DNA from: Pedobacter africanus | GTDB taxonomy: Bacteria; Bacteroidota; Bacteroidia; Sphingobacteriales; Sphingobacteriaceae | DNA: 64,000 nt | Assembly (NCBI RefSeq): GCF_900176535.1 | Contig: NZ_FWXT01000003.1 | Coordinates: 579,762-643,761 of the forward strand | Direction: 5' to 3' | In this document: positions 52,842 to 60,390 of the stretch, one piece after another | Numbering within the stretch: the stretch's first letter is position 1 | Layout of the letters: every line of letters starts with the position of its first letter | The notes under the pieces: generated by a model | What the model was told of the DNA's origin: nothing | Seen by the model: the letters and a program-made list of their open reading frames with translations, nothing else | Databases searched by the model: none | Translations under genes and position numbers: made by a program

Positions 52842-53153
52842 ATGAAGAAGATCATTTTATCAGCAGCCTTTTTAGCAGTAGCAGGATTAACCACATTAAA
52901 AGCAAGTGAAGTAAAACAGCCCGTTCAGATGGTGGCTTACCAGGACAGTACGACCAAAGCCCCGGTTGAATTGAAAGATCTTCCTGAGGCAGTGCAGAAA
53001 ACATTACAATCTGATCCGGTAAAAGCGTGGACACCTACAGCAGCATTTCTGGTAACCAATGCCGACAAAACCTCGTATTACCTGATCAATGTTAAAAAAG
53101 AAGCGGAAACAGGTTCTATTAAAATAGATAAAGAAGGAAAGATAGTGCAATAA
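52842..53153 (+). CDS. Small secreted protein of unknown function
   Basis: A signal peptide (MKKIILSAAFLAVAGLTTLK) is followed by about 80 residues. The mature part includes VELKDLPEAVQKTLQSDPVK and YYLINVKKEAETGSIKIDKE, reminiscent of PepSY-like periplasmic domains, in which a short helix and beta-hairpin bind a partner protein. I cannot assign a function. The gene stands alone after gntR with a 204-bp upstream gap in which I see no clear promoter. Confidence 0.75.
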   Translation: MKKIILSAAFLAVAGLTTLKASEVKQPVQMVAYQDSTTKAPVELKDLPEAVQKTLQSDPVKAWTPTAAFLVTNADKTSYYLINVKKEAETGSIKIDKEGKIVQ

Positions 53154-53166
53154 AATTTAAGATTTA

Positions 53167-53197
53167 TTTGCACAATTCAAATTAATCTGTACATTTG
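53167..53197 (+). promoter_or_regulatory. Consensus promoter with no gene downstream
   Basis: TTTG (53167-53170), a 19-nt spacer, TACATTTG (53190-53197), the same perfect pattern as the gntR promoter. The next plus-strand gene is more than 2.5 kb away, but a terminator follows within 60 nt. Confidence 0.6.
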
Positions 53198-53202
53198 TAC
53201 TC

Positions 53203-53257
53203 GAGAGCGTTAATTTAACGGGGGTAAGCTTTAGGGCCTATCCCCGTTTCTTTTTTT
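53203..53257 (+). ncRNA. Candidate small RNA of about 55 nt
   Basis: Transcription from the promoter at 53167-53197 would begin near 53203 and meet the terminator AACGGGGG...TCCCCGTT followed by seven T. A stand-alone short RNA is inferred from this promoter-terminator arrangement; no known family was recognised. The 340 bp between the small secreted gene and 53494 hold this element and the 11-bp repeats, and nothing else that I see. Confidence 0.4.
53217..53257 (+). terminator. Intrinsic terminator
   Basis: AACGGGGG (53217-53224) pairs with the TCCCCGTT at 53241-53248, and a T run follows to 53257. It can end both the small secreted protein transcript and the candidate small RNA. Confidence 0.8.
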
Positions 53258-53347
53258 AAGATCATTAATTATACCTTGTATAGGTCCGCGTTTTCTTCCT
53301 CTATTCTTTCTTTTAGGTTAAACCTGTGCTTTACCAGCGTTCGTACT

Positions 53348-53423
53348 GAGCCCACAGTGAACCCATAGTGAACCCACAGTGAGCCCACGTTTTTTCAGTA
53401 GAAACGTGGGCTCACTGTGGGTT
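53348..53423. repeat. 11-bp tandem repeat ending in a 22-bp inverted repeat
   Basis: Four head-to-tail units begin at 53348, 53359, 53370 and 53381: GAGCCCACAGT, GAACCCATAGT, GAACCCACAGT and GAGCCCACGT. The last two form the left arm (53371-53392) of a perfect 22-bp inverted repeat whose right arm is 53402-53423, loop 9 nt. The period equals about one helical turn. It is not a CRISPR: units are contiguous and there are no spacers. Confidence 0.85.
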
Positions 53424-53493
53424 AATTGTAAGTTAAAGGTAGGACTACCTGCCTCAAGGGTAAAACACAGTTTAATGACTTGCTGGTATTAGA

Positions 53494-54117
53494 CTAAGCC
53501 TCCAGCTCCGACGCGTATTGTTTTAACACATCGGCAGGTACACCTGTCCATTTATTTGGTGTATTGCCTGCATAACCCAGGTCTTTTACCCCCATCTCAC
53601 TGGTAAAGAAGCCTGAGGCAGTCAGACTGCGCATTAGCGTAAAGAAGGCTACCCCCTGCTCCATTCCCGGTTTTACTTTTTTAGGATACGCTATCTGCTC
53701 TACCATTTCTATCTGCTGCGCTGCGCTTGCATCTTTAAATGGTTTCTGAAAACGGTTCAGGCATTGCAGATCGAGCCATTTCAATCCACCCCGCATAGGC
53801 AGTTGGTGTTCCGGCATGTCCTTTACTATAAATTCTATAAATTCCGGGACTTTTGCTTCAGAAGCACTGCCCGATTTATCGTCTTTAGGAATAATGATAT
53901 CTGCCAGTACGGTTATGGTAGCCATTTCATGTGCGCTGAAAAACTTTTCCGCTTTTAATTTTTTATCCCTGGAAATTTCAAATTCCTGCCGCCCTGGTTC
54001 TGCAGCTGTTTCTGTAGTTGCGCCCGGCTGACTGGTACCCGGCTTACAGGCATCCAGTAATACTGCTGTGCTTAAGGTGGTTAAGCCTAGTATTTTGAGT
54101 GATTCGCGTCTGTTCAT
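53494..54117 (-). CDS. Gluconate 2-dehydrogenase subunit 3-like small subunit
   Basis: The N-terminus MNRRESLKILGLTTLSTAVL has a twin-arginine-type motif, and LLDAC could serve as a lipobox, so Tat export with lipid anchoring is likely. The middle region (FFSAHEMATITVLADIIIPK, VPEFIEFIVKD, GGLKWLDLQCLNRF) is the hallmark of the small subunit of membrane-bound FAD dehydrogenases. It follows the GMC gene by 2 bp and should carry that folded partner through the Tat pathway. No cytochrome subunit gene is visible next to the pair. Confidence 0.9.
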   Translation of the reverse strand: MNRRESLKILGLTTLSTAVLLDACKPGTSQPGATTETAAEPGRQEFEISRDKKLKAEKFFSAHEMATITVLADIIIPKDDKSGSASEAKVPEFIEFIVKDMPEHQLPMRGGLKWLDLQCLNRFQKPFKDASAAQQIEMVEQIAYPKKVKPGMEQGVAFFTLMRSLTASGFFTSEMGVKDLGYAGNTPNKWTGVPADVLKQYASELEA

Positions 54118-54119
54118 CT

Positions 54120-55856
54120 TTAAATGTTTTGCTTTTTTTTCTGATCTAAAATATATTCGGCAGTCCGCATAGACAAAGCCAGGATTGTCCAGGTTGCATT
54201 TTTATCTCCCTGCTGCACAAAGGGAGCTGCATCGACCACAAATAGGTTTTTGCATTCATGTGCCTGGCACCATTTATTGAGGGCCGAAGTTTTAGGGTCG
54301 TCTCCCATCCTTACTGTGCCTACCTCGTGAATGATTTTACCCGGTGCTTCGAGCCCGTAATTGGTTTCGGGTCCCGGTATATCCGAGGTGATGATAGCGC
54401 CCATAGCATGCATCATTGACTGAAATGTTTCCTGCATATGTTTGGCCTGTTTAATTTCCTCGTTGGCCCATTTGTAATGAAATCTCAATACGGGAATACC
54501 ATATTTATCTACCACTTTAGGGTCAATTTCGCAGTAGTTACTTGCTTTGGCAATCGCTGTTCCTCTTCCAGCCATGCCCACACCGGTTCCATAGAAACGA
54601 CGGTAGTCATCCTTCAGACTGGTACCATATCCACCTGCTTCCTTCATCTTTCCATTTCTGTCGGGCACCATTCCGTTGAGTTTAGGGGCTCCGCCGCCAA
54701 AACCATAACTAGGCATGCCCATGCCGCCCCAGTATTCGATGTGGTAACCACGCGGGAAATCCAGTTTCTTATTGTCGAGCCACCATGGTGAATAAATGTG
54801 AACACTGCCCACACCATCTTCATTGTAGCGCTTACGGTCCATGAGCTGGGGCAGGAAGCCGCTCAGACTGGCCCCGGTGGAATCGTGAAGGTATTTTCCG
54901 ATAACCCCGCTACTGTTGGCCAGGCCATTCGGATGGGCGGTAGATTTCGAGTTCAACAACAACCTGGCCGATTCGCAGGCGCTTGCACCCAGGATCACCA
55001 CTTTGGCATTCACCTGGTATTCCTGCATATCAAGGGTATTGACGTAGGAAACCCCTGTTGCCAGTCCGTGCTGATCTGTTAGCACCTCTCTTACCATGGC
55101 ATTGGTAATGACGGTTAAGTTTCCTGTTTTTACTGCCGGGATAACCAGACAGGAAGATGCAGAAAAATCGCCGTAAACTTTACAGCTCCTGCCGCACTGC
55201 CCGCAATAAAAGCAGGGTGCGCGGTCTTTATTGCCCGGCAAGGCCTCCGTTAAAACAGAACCCCTCCCAGGAATCACCTTAACCCCGGTTTTTCGGGCTG
55301 CCTTGGTAATGAACAATTCGTTAAGCCTTGGTTTAGGTGGCGGCAGGAATATCCCGTCTGGTTCGCTTTCAATCCCTTCTACAGTACCGTATACACCGAT
55401 CAGCCGGTCAACTTTGTCGTAAAATGGCTTTACATCAGCATAAGTGATCGGCCAATCGTCTGTCAGACCGTCTTTACACTTAAAATCGTCGGGGCCCATG
55501 CGCAAGGAAATGCGCCCCCAGTGATTGGTGCGTCCGCCCAGCATTCTGGAGCGAAACCAGGCAAATTCAGTTTTATCTTTCTGTGTATAGGGTTCGCCAT
55601 CCAATTCCCATCCTCCATAGGAGGCGTCAAAATCACCAAAAGGACGGGTTGTTCCTGCTCCTCTTCTCGGCGATTCCCAGGGCCATTTTAATTGCTGGGC
55701 ATCAGTTCTGGGGTCAAAATAGGCACCCGCTTCAAGCATCAGTACTTTCTGGCCGGCATTGGCCAATACATATCCAGCCATTCCGCCCCCGGCACCTGAG
55801 CCTACAATAATGGCATCGTAGTTAACTGTTGATTTTTTGATTTGAAATTCGTTCAT
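54120..55856 (-). CDS. GMC-family FAD oxidoreductase with Fe-S-like cysteine cluster
   Basis: The FAD site is IIVGSGAGGGMAGYVLANAG with MLEAG at the end of the second strand; GGRTNHWGR is the GMC flavin loop. The C-terminal domain has HEVGTVRMG and VVDAAPFVQQGDKNATWTIL, with the conserved active-site His region. Near residue 215 CFYCGQCGRSC contains C-x5-C-x3-C, the spacing reported for the [3Fe-4S] cluster of FAD glucose and fructose dehydrogenases, with one extra Cys. There is no signal peptide, so it probably exits with the small subunit encoded 2 bp downstream. It would oxidise a sugar or alcohol in the periplasm and pass electrons to the respiratory chain. Confidence 0.9.
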   Translation of the reverse strand: MNEFQIKKSTVNYDAIIVGSGAGGGMAGYVLANAGQKVLMLEAGAYFDPRTDAQQLKWPWESPRRGAGTTRPFGDFDASYGGWELDGEPYTQKDKTEFAWFRSRMLGGRTNHWGRISLRMGPDDFKCKDGLTDDWPITYADVKPFYDKVDRLIGVYGTVEGIESEPDGIFLPPPKPRLNELFITKAARKTGVKVIPGRGSVLTEALPGNKDRAPCFYCGQCGRSCKVYGDFSASSCLVIPAVKTGNLTVITNAMVREVLTDQHGLATGVSYVNTLDMQEYQVNAKVVILGASACESARLLLNSKSTAHPNGLANSSGVIGKYLHDSTGASLSGFLPQLMDRKRYNEDGVGSVHIYSPWWLDNKKLDFPRGYHIEYWGGMGMPSYGFGGGAPKLNGMVPDRNGKMKEAGGYGTSLKDDYRRFYGTGVGMAGRGTAIAKASNYCEIDPKVVDKYGIPVLRFHYKWANEEIKQAKHMQETFQSMMHAMGAIITSDIPGPETNYGLEAPGKIIHEVGTVRMGDDPKTSALNKWCQAHECKNLFVVDAAPFVQQGDKNATWTILALSMRTAEYILDQKKKQNI

Positions 55857-55957
55857 TTTTGTGCTTTGGTAATTGGTTGATGTAATTTATGGATTTTTTA
55901 CAACAGTACATTTTATTTGTATATTTTTACACCCACACAAAACGACTAACCTATTTA

Positions 55958-56578
55958 ATGCAGTTTAAACCATTTACCTGGCAGATAGCCTGGGACTACC
56001 TGACCTTCCGCATCAAATTCATTCTTGGAATGGTGCTGCTTATTGCCATTCTAATCTTTATCCCTCGTTTCTTTTTACATATTGAGGCGCGGGAAGGCAA
56101 AGTACTGAACGATTGGTTACTGGCTGTCATTCCTGCAATTGATGTTTCTACCTATATATTTATTGTCATTTATGCCATAGTTGGGCTGATGCTCTACAGA
56201 ATGTCTAAAAACACCATGATGTGCCTTACCGCGTTGTGGGCCTTTATTTTTCTTTGCAGTGCCCGGATGATCAGCATAACCTTGGTTCCCCTTAATCCTC
56301 CTGAAGGCCTCATCAATCTGGCCGATCCTGTTCTATCTTTTTTTTACAGGTCTAACCTCATTACGAAAGACCTTTTCTTTTCCGGACACACGGCAACTGT
56401 TTTTCTAAGTGCACTTTGTCTGGAAGCAAAACGTGACAGGCAGATTGCTTTTATTGCTACCGGGATAATTGCTGTTTTGTTATTGATACAACATGTTCAC
56501 TATACTGCAGATATCCTGGCTGCTCCTTTTTTTACCTGGTGTTGCTGGTATTTAGGGAAGTCGGTGGCCAGGCTTTAA
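55958..56578 (+). CDS. PAP2_C-type membrane phosphatase/phosphotransferase
   Basis: The start is the ATG at 55958 (MQFKPFTWQIAWDYLTFRIK); the frame also opens at 55889. It has about five to six membrane helices. The C-terminal catalytic pair is SGHTATVFL and HVHYTADILAAPFF, the His/Asp arrangement of the sphingomyelin-synthase-like branch of the PAP2 superfamily. Bacteroidota make sphingolipids, so transfer of a phospho-headgroup to ceramide or a related lipid is plausible; simple lipid phosphatase activity is the alternative. It is divergent from the GMC gene and ends in a bidirectional terminator. Confidence 0.82.
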   Translation: MQFKPFTWQIAWDYLTFRIKFILGMVLLIAILIFIPRFFLHIEAREGKVLNDWLLAVIPAIDVSTYIFIVIYAIVGLMLYRMSKNTMMCLTALWAFIFLCSARMISITLVPLNPPEGLINLADPVLSFFYRSNLITKDLFFSGHTATVFLSALCLEAKRDRQIAFIATGIIAVLLLIQHVHYTADILAAPFFTWCCWYLGKSVARL

Positions 56579-56583
56579 ATCAG

Positions 56584-56625
56584 GCACAAAAAAAGGAGAC
56601 CATTTCTGATCTCCTTTTTTTGTGC
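56584..56625. terminator. Bidirectional intrinsic terminator
   Basis: GCACAAAAAAAGGAG (56584-56598) pairs with CTCCTTTTTTTGTGC (56611-56625). It separates the convergent PAP2_C and PorT-like genes. Confidence 0.9.
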
Positions 56626-56633
56626 AATGTATT

Positions 56634-57203
56634 TTAAAACACTTTAAATCCGACAGATAAATTGAATATCCCTGTTTTTTCGTTCAGGTCTTTATTGATT
56701 TTCGTTAAGCCCCGGCTGTATCGTGCATCGATGGTCAGGCTTCCTATATCCACTCCTGCATTGATCACCCCTCCTGCATTGAATTTTTTGTAGTCCAACC
56801 CGGTTGGCCCTTGTGCTTTGTTCAGCGTATAACTCAAATCCGGACCTGCCGAAATGCGTAAGTTAAGTGCTTCAGTATTGATCAGCTTATAACCCACCAT
56901 GAGCGGAAGGTTTAGCTGATTGAATTTCGGCTTATAAGTATTTGAAGCATAATTATAAGCGCTTTTGAAGGTCACATAATTTAATTCAGGCTGAAAATAT
57001 ATTGTTTTACCTACCCTGGCAAAAGCACCCAGGTTATAACCTACTTTTCCTTTTTTATCTGTCACGTCTTTTAAGCTGGTGGGTAATGTGGCGTAGTTTA
57101 AGCCTGCTTTCAGCCCAAAGGTAAGACCGGTGTCCTGTGCCTTAACTGCGCCAGCCGTTATAACCATAACAGCAATCATAAAATAAAACCTTTTTGTTTT
57201 CAT
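56634..57203 (-). CDS. PorT-like outer-membrane beta-barrel protein
   Basis: The start is the ATG at 57203 (MKTKRFYFMIAVMVITAGAV to KAQ); nine more codons open at 57230. The mature protein begins LTFGLKAGLNYATL and has paired strands with a Gly/Tyr pattern (VGKTIYFQPELNYVTF, LNLPLMVGYKLIN, LTIDARYSRGLTKI), ending LSVGFKVF. This is the small PorT-type barrel family common in Bacteroidota, of unknown individual function. It is alone in its transcript. Confidence 0.85.
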   Translation of the reverse strand: MKTKRFYFMIAVMVITAGAVKAQDTGLTFGLKAGLNYATLPTSLKDVTDKKGKVGYNLGAFARVGKTIYFQPELNYVTFKSAYNYASNTYKPKFNQLNLPLMVGYKLINTEALNLRISAGPDLSYTLNKAQGPTGLDYKKFNAGGVINAGVDIGSLTIDARYSRGLTKINKDLNEKTGIFNLSVGFKVF

Positions 57204-57340
57204 ACTTTTTCTTTTTGAATAATTGATCATTTGTTTTTTGTGATTTGTTAGTGTGACAACCTGATTTGTTTTTACCCCTACGTGATGGAAAAAAATAATT
57301 GAAATAACTATTTTGGATTTCCTAAACAGAACAACAAACG

Positions 57341-58063
57341 ATGAAAGTAAACTATGCTGGCAAGGCTAACAATGACGAGATCAGACAGCGGTTTGATCAG
57401 GATGTAGAACGGTTTTCAAATCTGGATACCGGGCAGCTCACCACACTCGATGCTGCTTTAACAATGGAACTGTGCACAGATGCTGCGCTATATGTAAATG
57501 CTGATGCCAAGGAATTGCTGGATATCGGTTGTGGTGCAGGGAATTATACCCTGAAGATGCTGAGCAAAATACCAGATCTGAACTGTACGCTTAACGATTT
57601 GAGTTTACCCATGCTGGAAAAGGCAAGGGAACGGGTGGCGCCTGAAACCAAAGGAACTGTTCATACCATACAGTTGGATATGCGCGAACTAACTTTACCT
57701 GATAACCATTATGACATTGTGCTGGCGGCCGCTACACTTCATCATTTGAGGGATGAAAAAGATTGGGAACAGGTATTTCAGAAAGTATATAACCTGTTGA
57801 AGCCAGGAGGCAGTTTCTGGATATCGGATCTGGTTAAACATGATGCCGCGCATCTGGATGAATTATTTCGTAAAAAATATGGGGATTATCTGGAAAATCT
57901 TGGCGGTGCAGCCTATAGGGACAAGGTATTTGATTATATTGATTATGAAGATACGCCGAGATCTGTTGATTTCCAGTTAAACCTCATGCGCAAAGTAGGT
58001 TTTCGTGAGTCGGAGGTATTACACAAAAACCTATGCTTTGCTGCATTTGGGGGGATAAAATGA
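57341..58063 (+). CDS. Class I SAM-dependent methyltransferase
   Basis: The SAM site is LLDIGCGAGNYTLKML (motif I, near residue 60), followed by LNDLSLPMLEKAR, VHTIQLDMREL and the motif IV-like YDIVLAAATLHHLRD. Motif V-VI reads LLKPGGSFWISDLV. It is a 240-residue cytoplasmic enzyme of the UbiE/Methyltransf_11 type; the acceptor cannot be told. It stands alone on the plus strand, followed by hairpins at 58087 and 58161. Confidence 0.88.
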   Translation: MKVNYAGKANNDEIRQRFDQDVERFSNLDTGQLTTLDAALTMELCTDAALYVNADAKELLDIGCGAGNYTLKMLSKIPDLNCTLNDLSLPMLEKARERVAPETKGTVHTIQLDMRELTLPDNHYDIVLAAATLHHLRDEKDWEQVFQKVYNLLKPGGSFWISDLVKHDAAHLDELFRKKYGDYLENLGGAAYRDKVFDYIDYEDTPRSVDFQLNLMRKVGFRESEVLHKNLCFAAFGGIK

Positions 58064-58086
58064 GAGCCCAGATATCTTTTTTAGTA

Positions 58087-58114
58087 ACTAAAGGGAGTTT
58101 TTACTCCCTTTAGT
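58087..58114. terminator. Perfect 12-bp hairpin after the methyltransferase gene
   Basis: ACTAAAGGGAGT (58087-58098), loop TTTT, ACTCCCTTTAGT (58103-58114). No T run follows, so it is either a stabilising 3' hairpin or an unusual terminator. Confidence 0.5.
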
Positions 58115-58160
58115 ACTAAATATATACGAGAACGTATCAGCGTCTTGTTCAATTATTTTA

Positions 58161-58194
58161 AAAATCCTGACGCAATTTCTGCATCAGGAATTTT
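58161..58194 (+). terminator. Second terminator-like hairpin
   Basis: AAAATCCTGA (58161-58170) pairs with TCAGGAATTTT (58184-58194) with one bulge. It lies in the 322-bp gap between the methyltransferase and the LytTR gene. The rest of that gap is AT-rich apart from the direct repeats. Confidence 0.5.
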
Positions 58195-58272
58195 ATGTTT
58201 TCATAGGGATTTTGATTAAAAGTAAAAAAGAATGGAATTACGTCCAATTATATTACGCCAACACGTGGTTTT

Positions 58273-58306
58273 CCGTGGTGAATGATACTAATAACGTGGT
58301 GAATGA
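58273..58306 (+). promoter_or_regulatory. Direct repeats, possible LytTR binding site
   Basis: CGTGGTGAATGA occurs at 58274-58285 and 58295-58306, exactly 21 bp apart. LytTR regulators bind two 9-bp direct repeats with a 12-bp gap, the same 21-bp period. CGTGGT also occurs at 58264. Confidence 0.45.
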
Positions 58307-58360
58307 AAATGAATGCCTGACGGTTAGGTTTATAAATTATGCTTTTACTTGTAATTCAAC

Positions 58361-58368
58361 TAACTTTG
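58361..58368 (+). promoter_or_regulatory. Predicted -7 element of the LytTR/LytS operon
   Basis: TAACTTTG matches TAnnTTTG and ends 17 bp before the ATG at 58386. No TTTG lies at -33, which suits an activator-dependent promoter. Confidence 0.5.
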
Positions 58369-58385
58369 TTATTAAGTGAAATTCT

Positions 58386-59132
58386 ATGGAGAGCAAATTA
58401 AATTGCGTTATTATTGATGATGAGAAACATGCCGTTGACTTATTGGCCGACTACATCGATGCCATGCCCAGTTTGAATTTGGTTAAATACTTTACCGATC
58501 CGCTTAAGGCCTTGATGGATATCACCATTGAAGACAATATCGATATTCTTTTTATGGATGTAGATATGCCTGGAATGACGGGACTGGATTTATCGCTTGC
58601 CATCAGGTATAAAACAAAATACCTGGTTTTTACTACTGCACATTCCAGATATGCAATTGACGCCTTCGGTGTCCAGGCCAATGAATACCTGTTGAAACCC
58701 ATTTCCATGCCTAAGTTTGCCCTGATGATCAATCGTCTGCTGAAATCAGAGCTCCAATTGAAAAAAGAAGATAAATCTGAGGATTTCTTCTTCATTAAAA
58801 CCGATCAGATCCAGAAATACGTAAAAGTTAACTTTAAAGATCTGGTTGCCGTAGAGGGATTGAATAATTATGTTAAAATTCATACGGTAGCCGATATTTA
58901 TGTGGTTTATTTAACGATGAAAGAATTGGAGCTAAAACTGGAAGGGAACAGTACTTTTATACGCGTGCAAAGATCATTTATCATTTCGACAGACCATATC
59001 AATAAAGTTGAAGGTGCCACAATTACGTTGAACCATAAATTGGAGGTGCCGCTTGGAACCACTTATAAAAAGCAGTTTTTCACTTTTATGGAGAAGAAAA
59101 CACTGAGATCCACCAGAGGCGTTCCTGAGTGA
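58386..59132 (+). CDS. LytTR-family response regulator
   Basis: Residues about 1-120 are a receiver domain (CVIIDDEKHAVDLLADYI, the phospho-acceptor Asp in LFMDVDMPGMTGLDL, FTTAHSRYAIDAF, EYLLKPISMPKF). Residues about 135-240 are a LytTR DNA-binding domain (KVNFKDLVAVEGLNNYVKIH, FIRVQRSFIISTDHINKVEG, VPLGTTYKKQF). It is coupled with a LytS-like kinase gene 87 bp downstream. Direct repeats with the 21-bp LytTR spacing lie upstream of its own promoter, suggesting autoregulation. The target genes are unknown. Confidence 0.95.
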   Translation: MESKLNCVIIDDEKHAVDLLADYIDAMPSLNLVKYFTDPLKALMDITIEDNIDILFMDVDMPGMTGLDLSLAIRYKTKYLVFTTAHSRYAIDAFGVQANEYLLKPISMPKFALMINRLLKSELQLKKEDKSEDFFFIKTDQIQKYVKVNFKDLVAVEGLNNYVKIHTVADIYVVYLTMKELELKLEGNSTFIRVQRSFIISTDHINKVEGATITLNHKLEVPLGTTYKKQFFTFMEKKTLRSTRGVPE

Positions 59133-59219
59133 TTTCTTAATTTCATTTTTTTTACTGAAATTATTGCTGATTAAAGCGATATAGAAGGAATACATGCAGA
59201 GACGACTTTATAACATCAA

Positions 59220-60302
59220 ATGAAAAACCAGGTAAAAGAATATATATCTTTTTTAAAGAACTATCGTATTCACTTTATTGCCTGGTTCTTTTTCATATTT
59301 TATGAGATTGTGATCAGTGGCTTCATTAGAGGCTCATTTGCCAGTTTTGGTAATTATGTTCTGTTTTATGTCCTGAACGTAGGCTTGTTCTATTTTCATG
59401 CCCATGTAATTATGCCGGCTTCGAGGCCCAATACCAAGCGTAGCTTATGGCTTCTTCCTATGCTGATTATTTTAGAGGTGGCATTTTACGTATCCCTTAC
59501 CATTTTCCTTGCAGATTTTTTTCAGAATGGCGGCAGGGTTTCACTTGCAGCTTTTAATAACATAGCCATAGGAAATGGTGTTTGGAGAACAATTTATTTT
59601 ATTCTTTTTTCTACTGGTTATTATTATCTGATGAACTACCTGAAAGAAAGAAAAATTGCCCAGGAATCTGAAAAGCAGCGCTTATTGGTAATTATCGAAA
59701 ACTACAATGCAAAAGAAGAGCTCATAAAATCACAGCATGCACATTTAAAGGCGCAGATCAATCCTCATTTTCTGTTTAATACGTTGAGTTTTATTTATTC
59801 GCATGCCCGAAAAACTGCCCCAGAGGCGGCAGAAGCTATAATGACTTTATCTGAGATTATGCGCTATGCCATTCAGGCTGACGATGAAAGTAATTTTACC
59901 AGCATTATGCTTGAAATTGAGCAGGTAGAAAACCTCATTAAACTGCATCAGATCAAAGCTGAGCATAATTTCAATATCCTGTTCAAGTACAATCCTAAAG
60001 AACTCGCAGACATCCAGATCATACCGCTGGTACTGGTTACCCTGGTAGAAAATATGTTTAAGCATGGTGATCTTGTGCTTGAACACCTGCCTGCTATTAT
60101 CAGTATTAATTTAACCCAGCAGGTGCTGATCATCGAAACCCAGAACCTGATCAATATGAATGCAACCCCTACCAGTCATCACATTGGCCTGGATAATATT
60201 AAAAAGCGATTGCAGATTGTATATGGTCAGAAAGCGTTTCTGAAAACCAGTAAGGGAAAAAATAATTATTTTAATGTAATGCTGAGTATCGACCTGAATT
60301 GA
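59220..60302 (+). CDS. LytS/YehU-type sensor histidine kinase
   Basis: About 150 residues contain four membrane helices (IHFIAWFFFIFYEIVISGFI, YVLFYVLNVGLFYFHAHVI, LLPMLIILEVAFYVSLTIFL). A short coiled coil leads to the catalytic half, with the phospho-His motif INPHFLFNTLSFIYSHA, the ATP-binding LVLVTLVENMFKHGD and HHIGLDNIKKRLQIVYG. There is no extracellular sensor domain, so the signal is probably sensed in the membrane. It is the partner of the LytTR regulator encoded just upstream and ends before an intrinsic terminator. Confidence 0.94.
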   Translation: MKNQVKEYISFLKNYRIHFIAWFFFIFYEIVISGFIRGSFASFGNYVLFYVLNVGLFYFHAHVIMPASRPNTKRSLWLLPMLIILEVAFYVSLTIFLADFFQNGGRVSLAAFNNIAIGNGVWRTIYFILFSTGYYYLMNYLKERKIAQESEKQRLLVIIENYNAKEELIKSQHAHLKAQINPHFLFNTLSFIYSHARKTAPEAAEAIMTLSEIMRYAIQADDESNFTSIMLEIEQVENLIKLHQIKAEHNFNILFKYNPKELADIQIIPLVLVTLVENMFKHGDLVLEHLPAIISINLTQQVLIIETQNLINMNATPTSHHIGLDNIKKRLQIVYGQKAFLKTSKGKNNYFNVMLSIDLN

Positions 60303-60331
60303 AGTAATGTTGGATTATCACAGTTTAAATA

Positions 60332-60370
60332 AAAAATGCCTTCTCCAATAAAAGAGAAGGCATTTTCTTT
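60332..60370. terminator. Bidirectional intrinsic terminator
   Basis: AAAATGCCTTCTC (60333-60345) pairs with GAGAAGGCATTTT (60354-60366), between the convergent kinase and metalloprotease genes. Confidence 0.88.
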
Positions 60371-60390
60371 GTTTATAATGGTAGAAATCC

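Noticed and set aside
53348..53423. Possible CRISPR array
   Set aside because: The 11-bp units are contiguous, with no unique spacers, and no cas gene is nearby.
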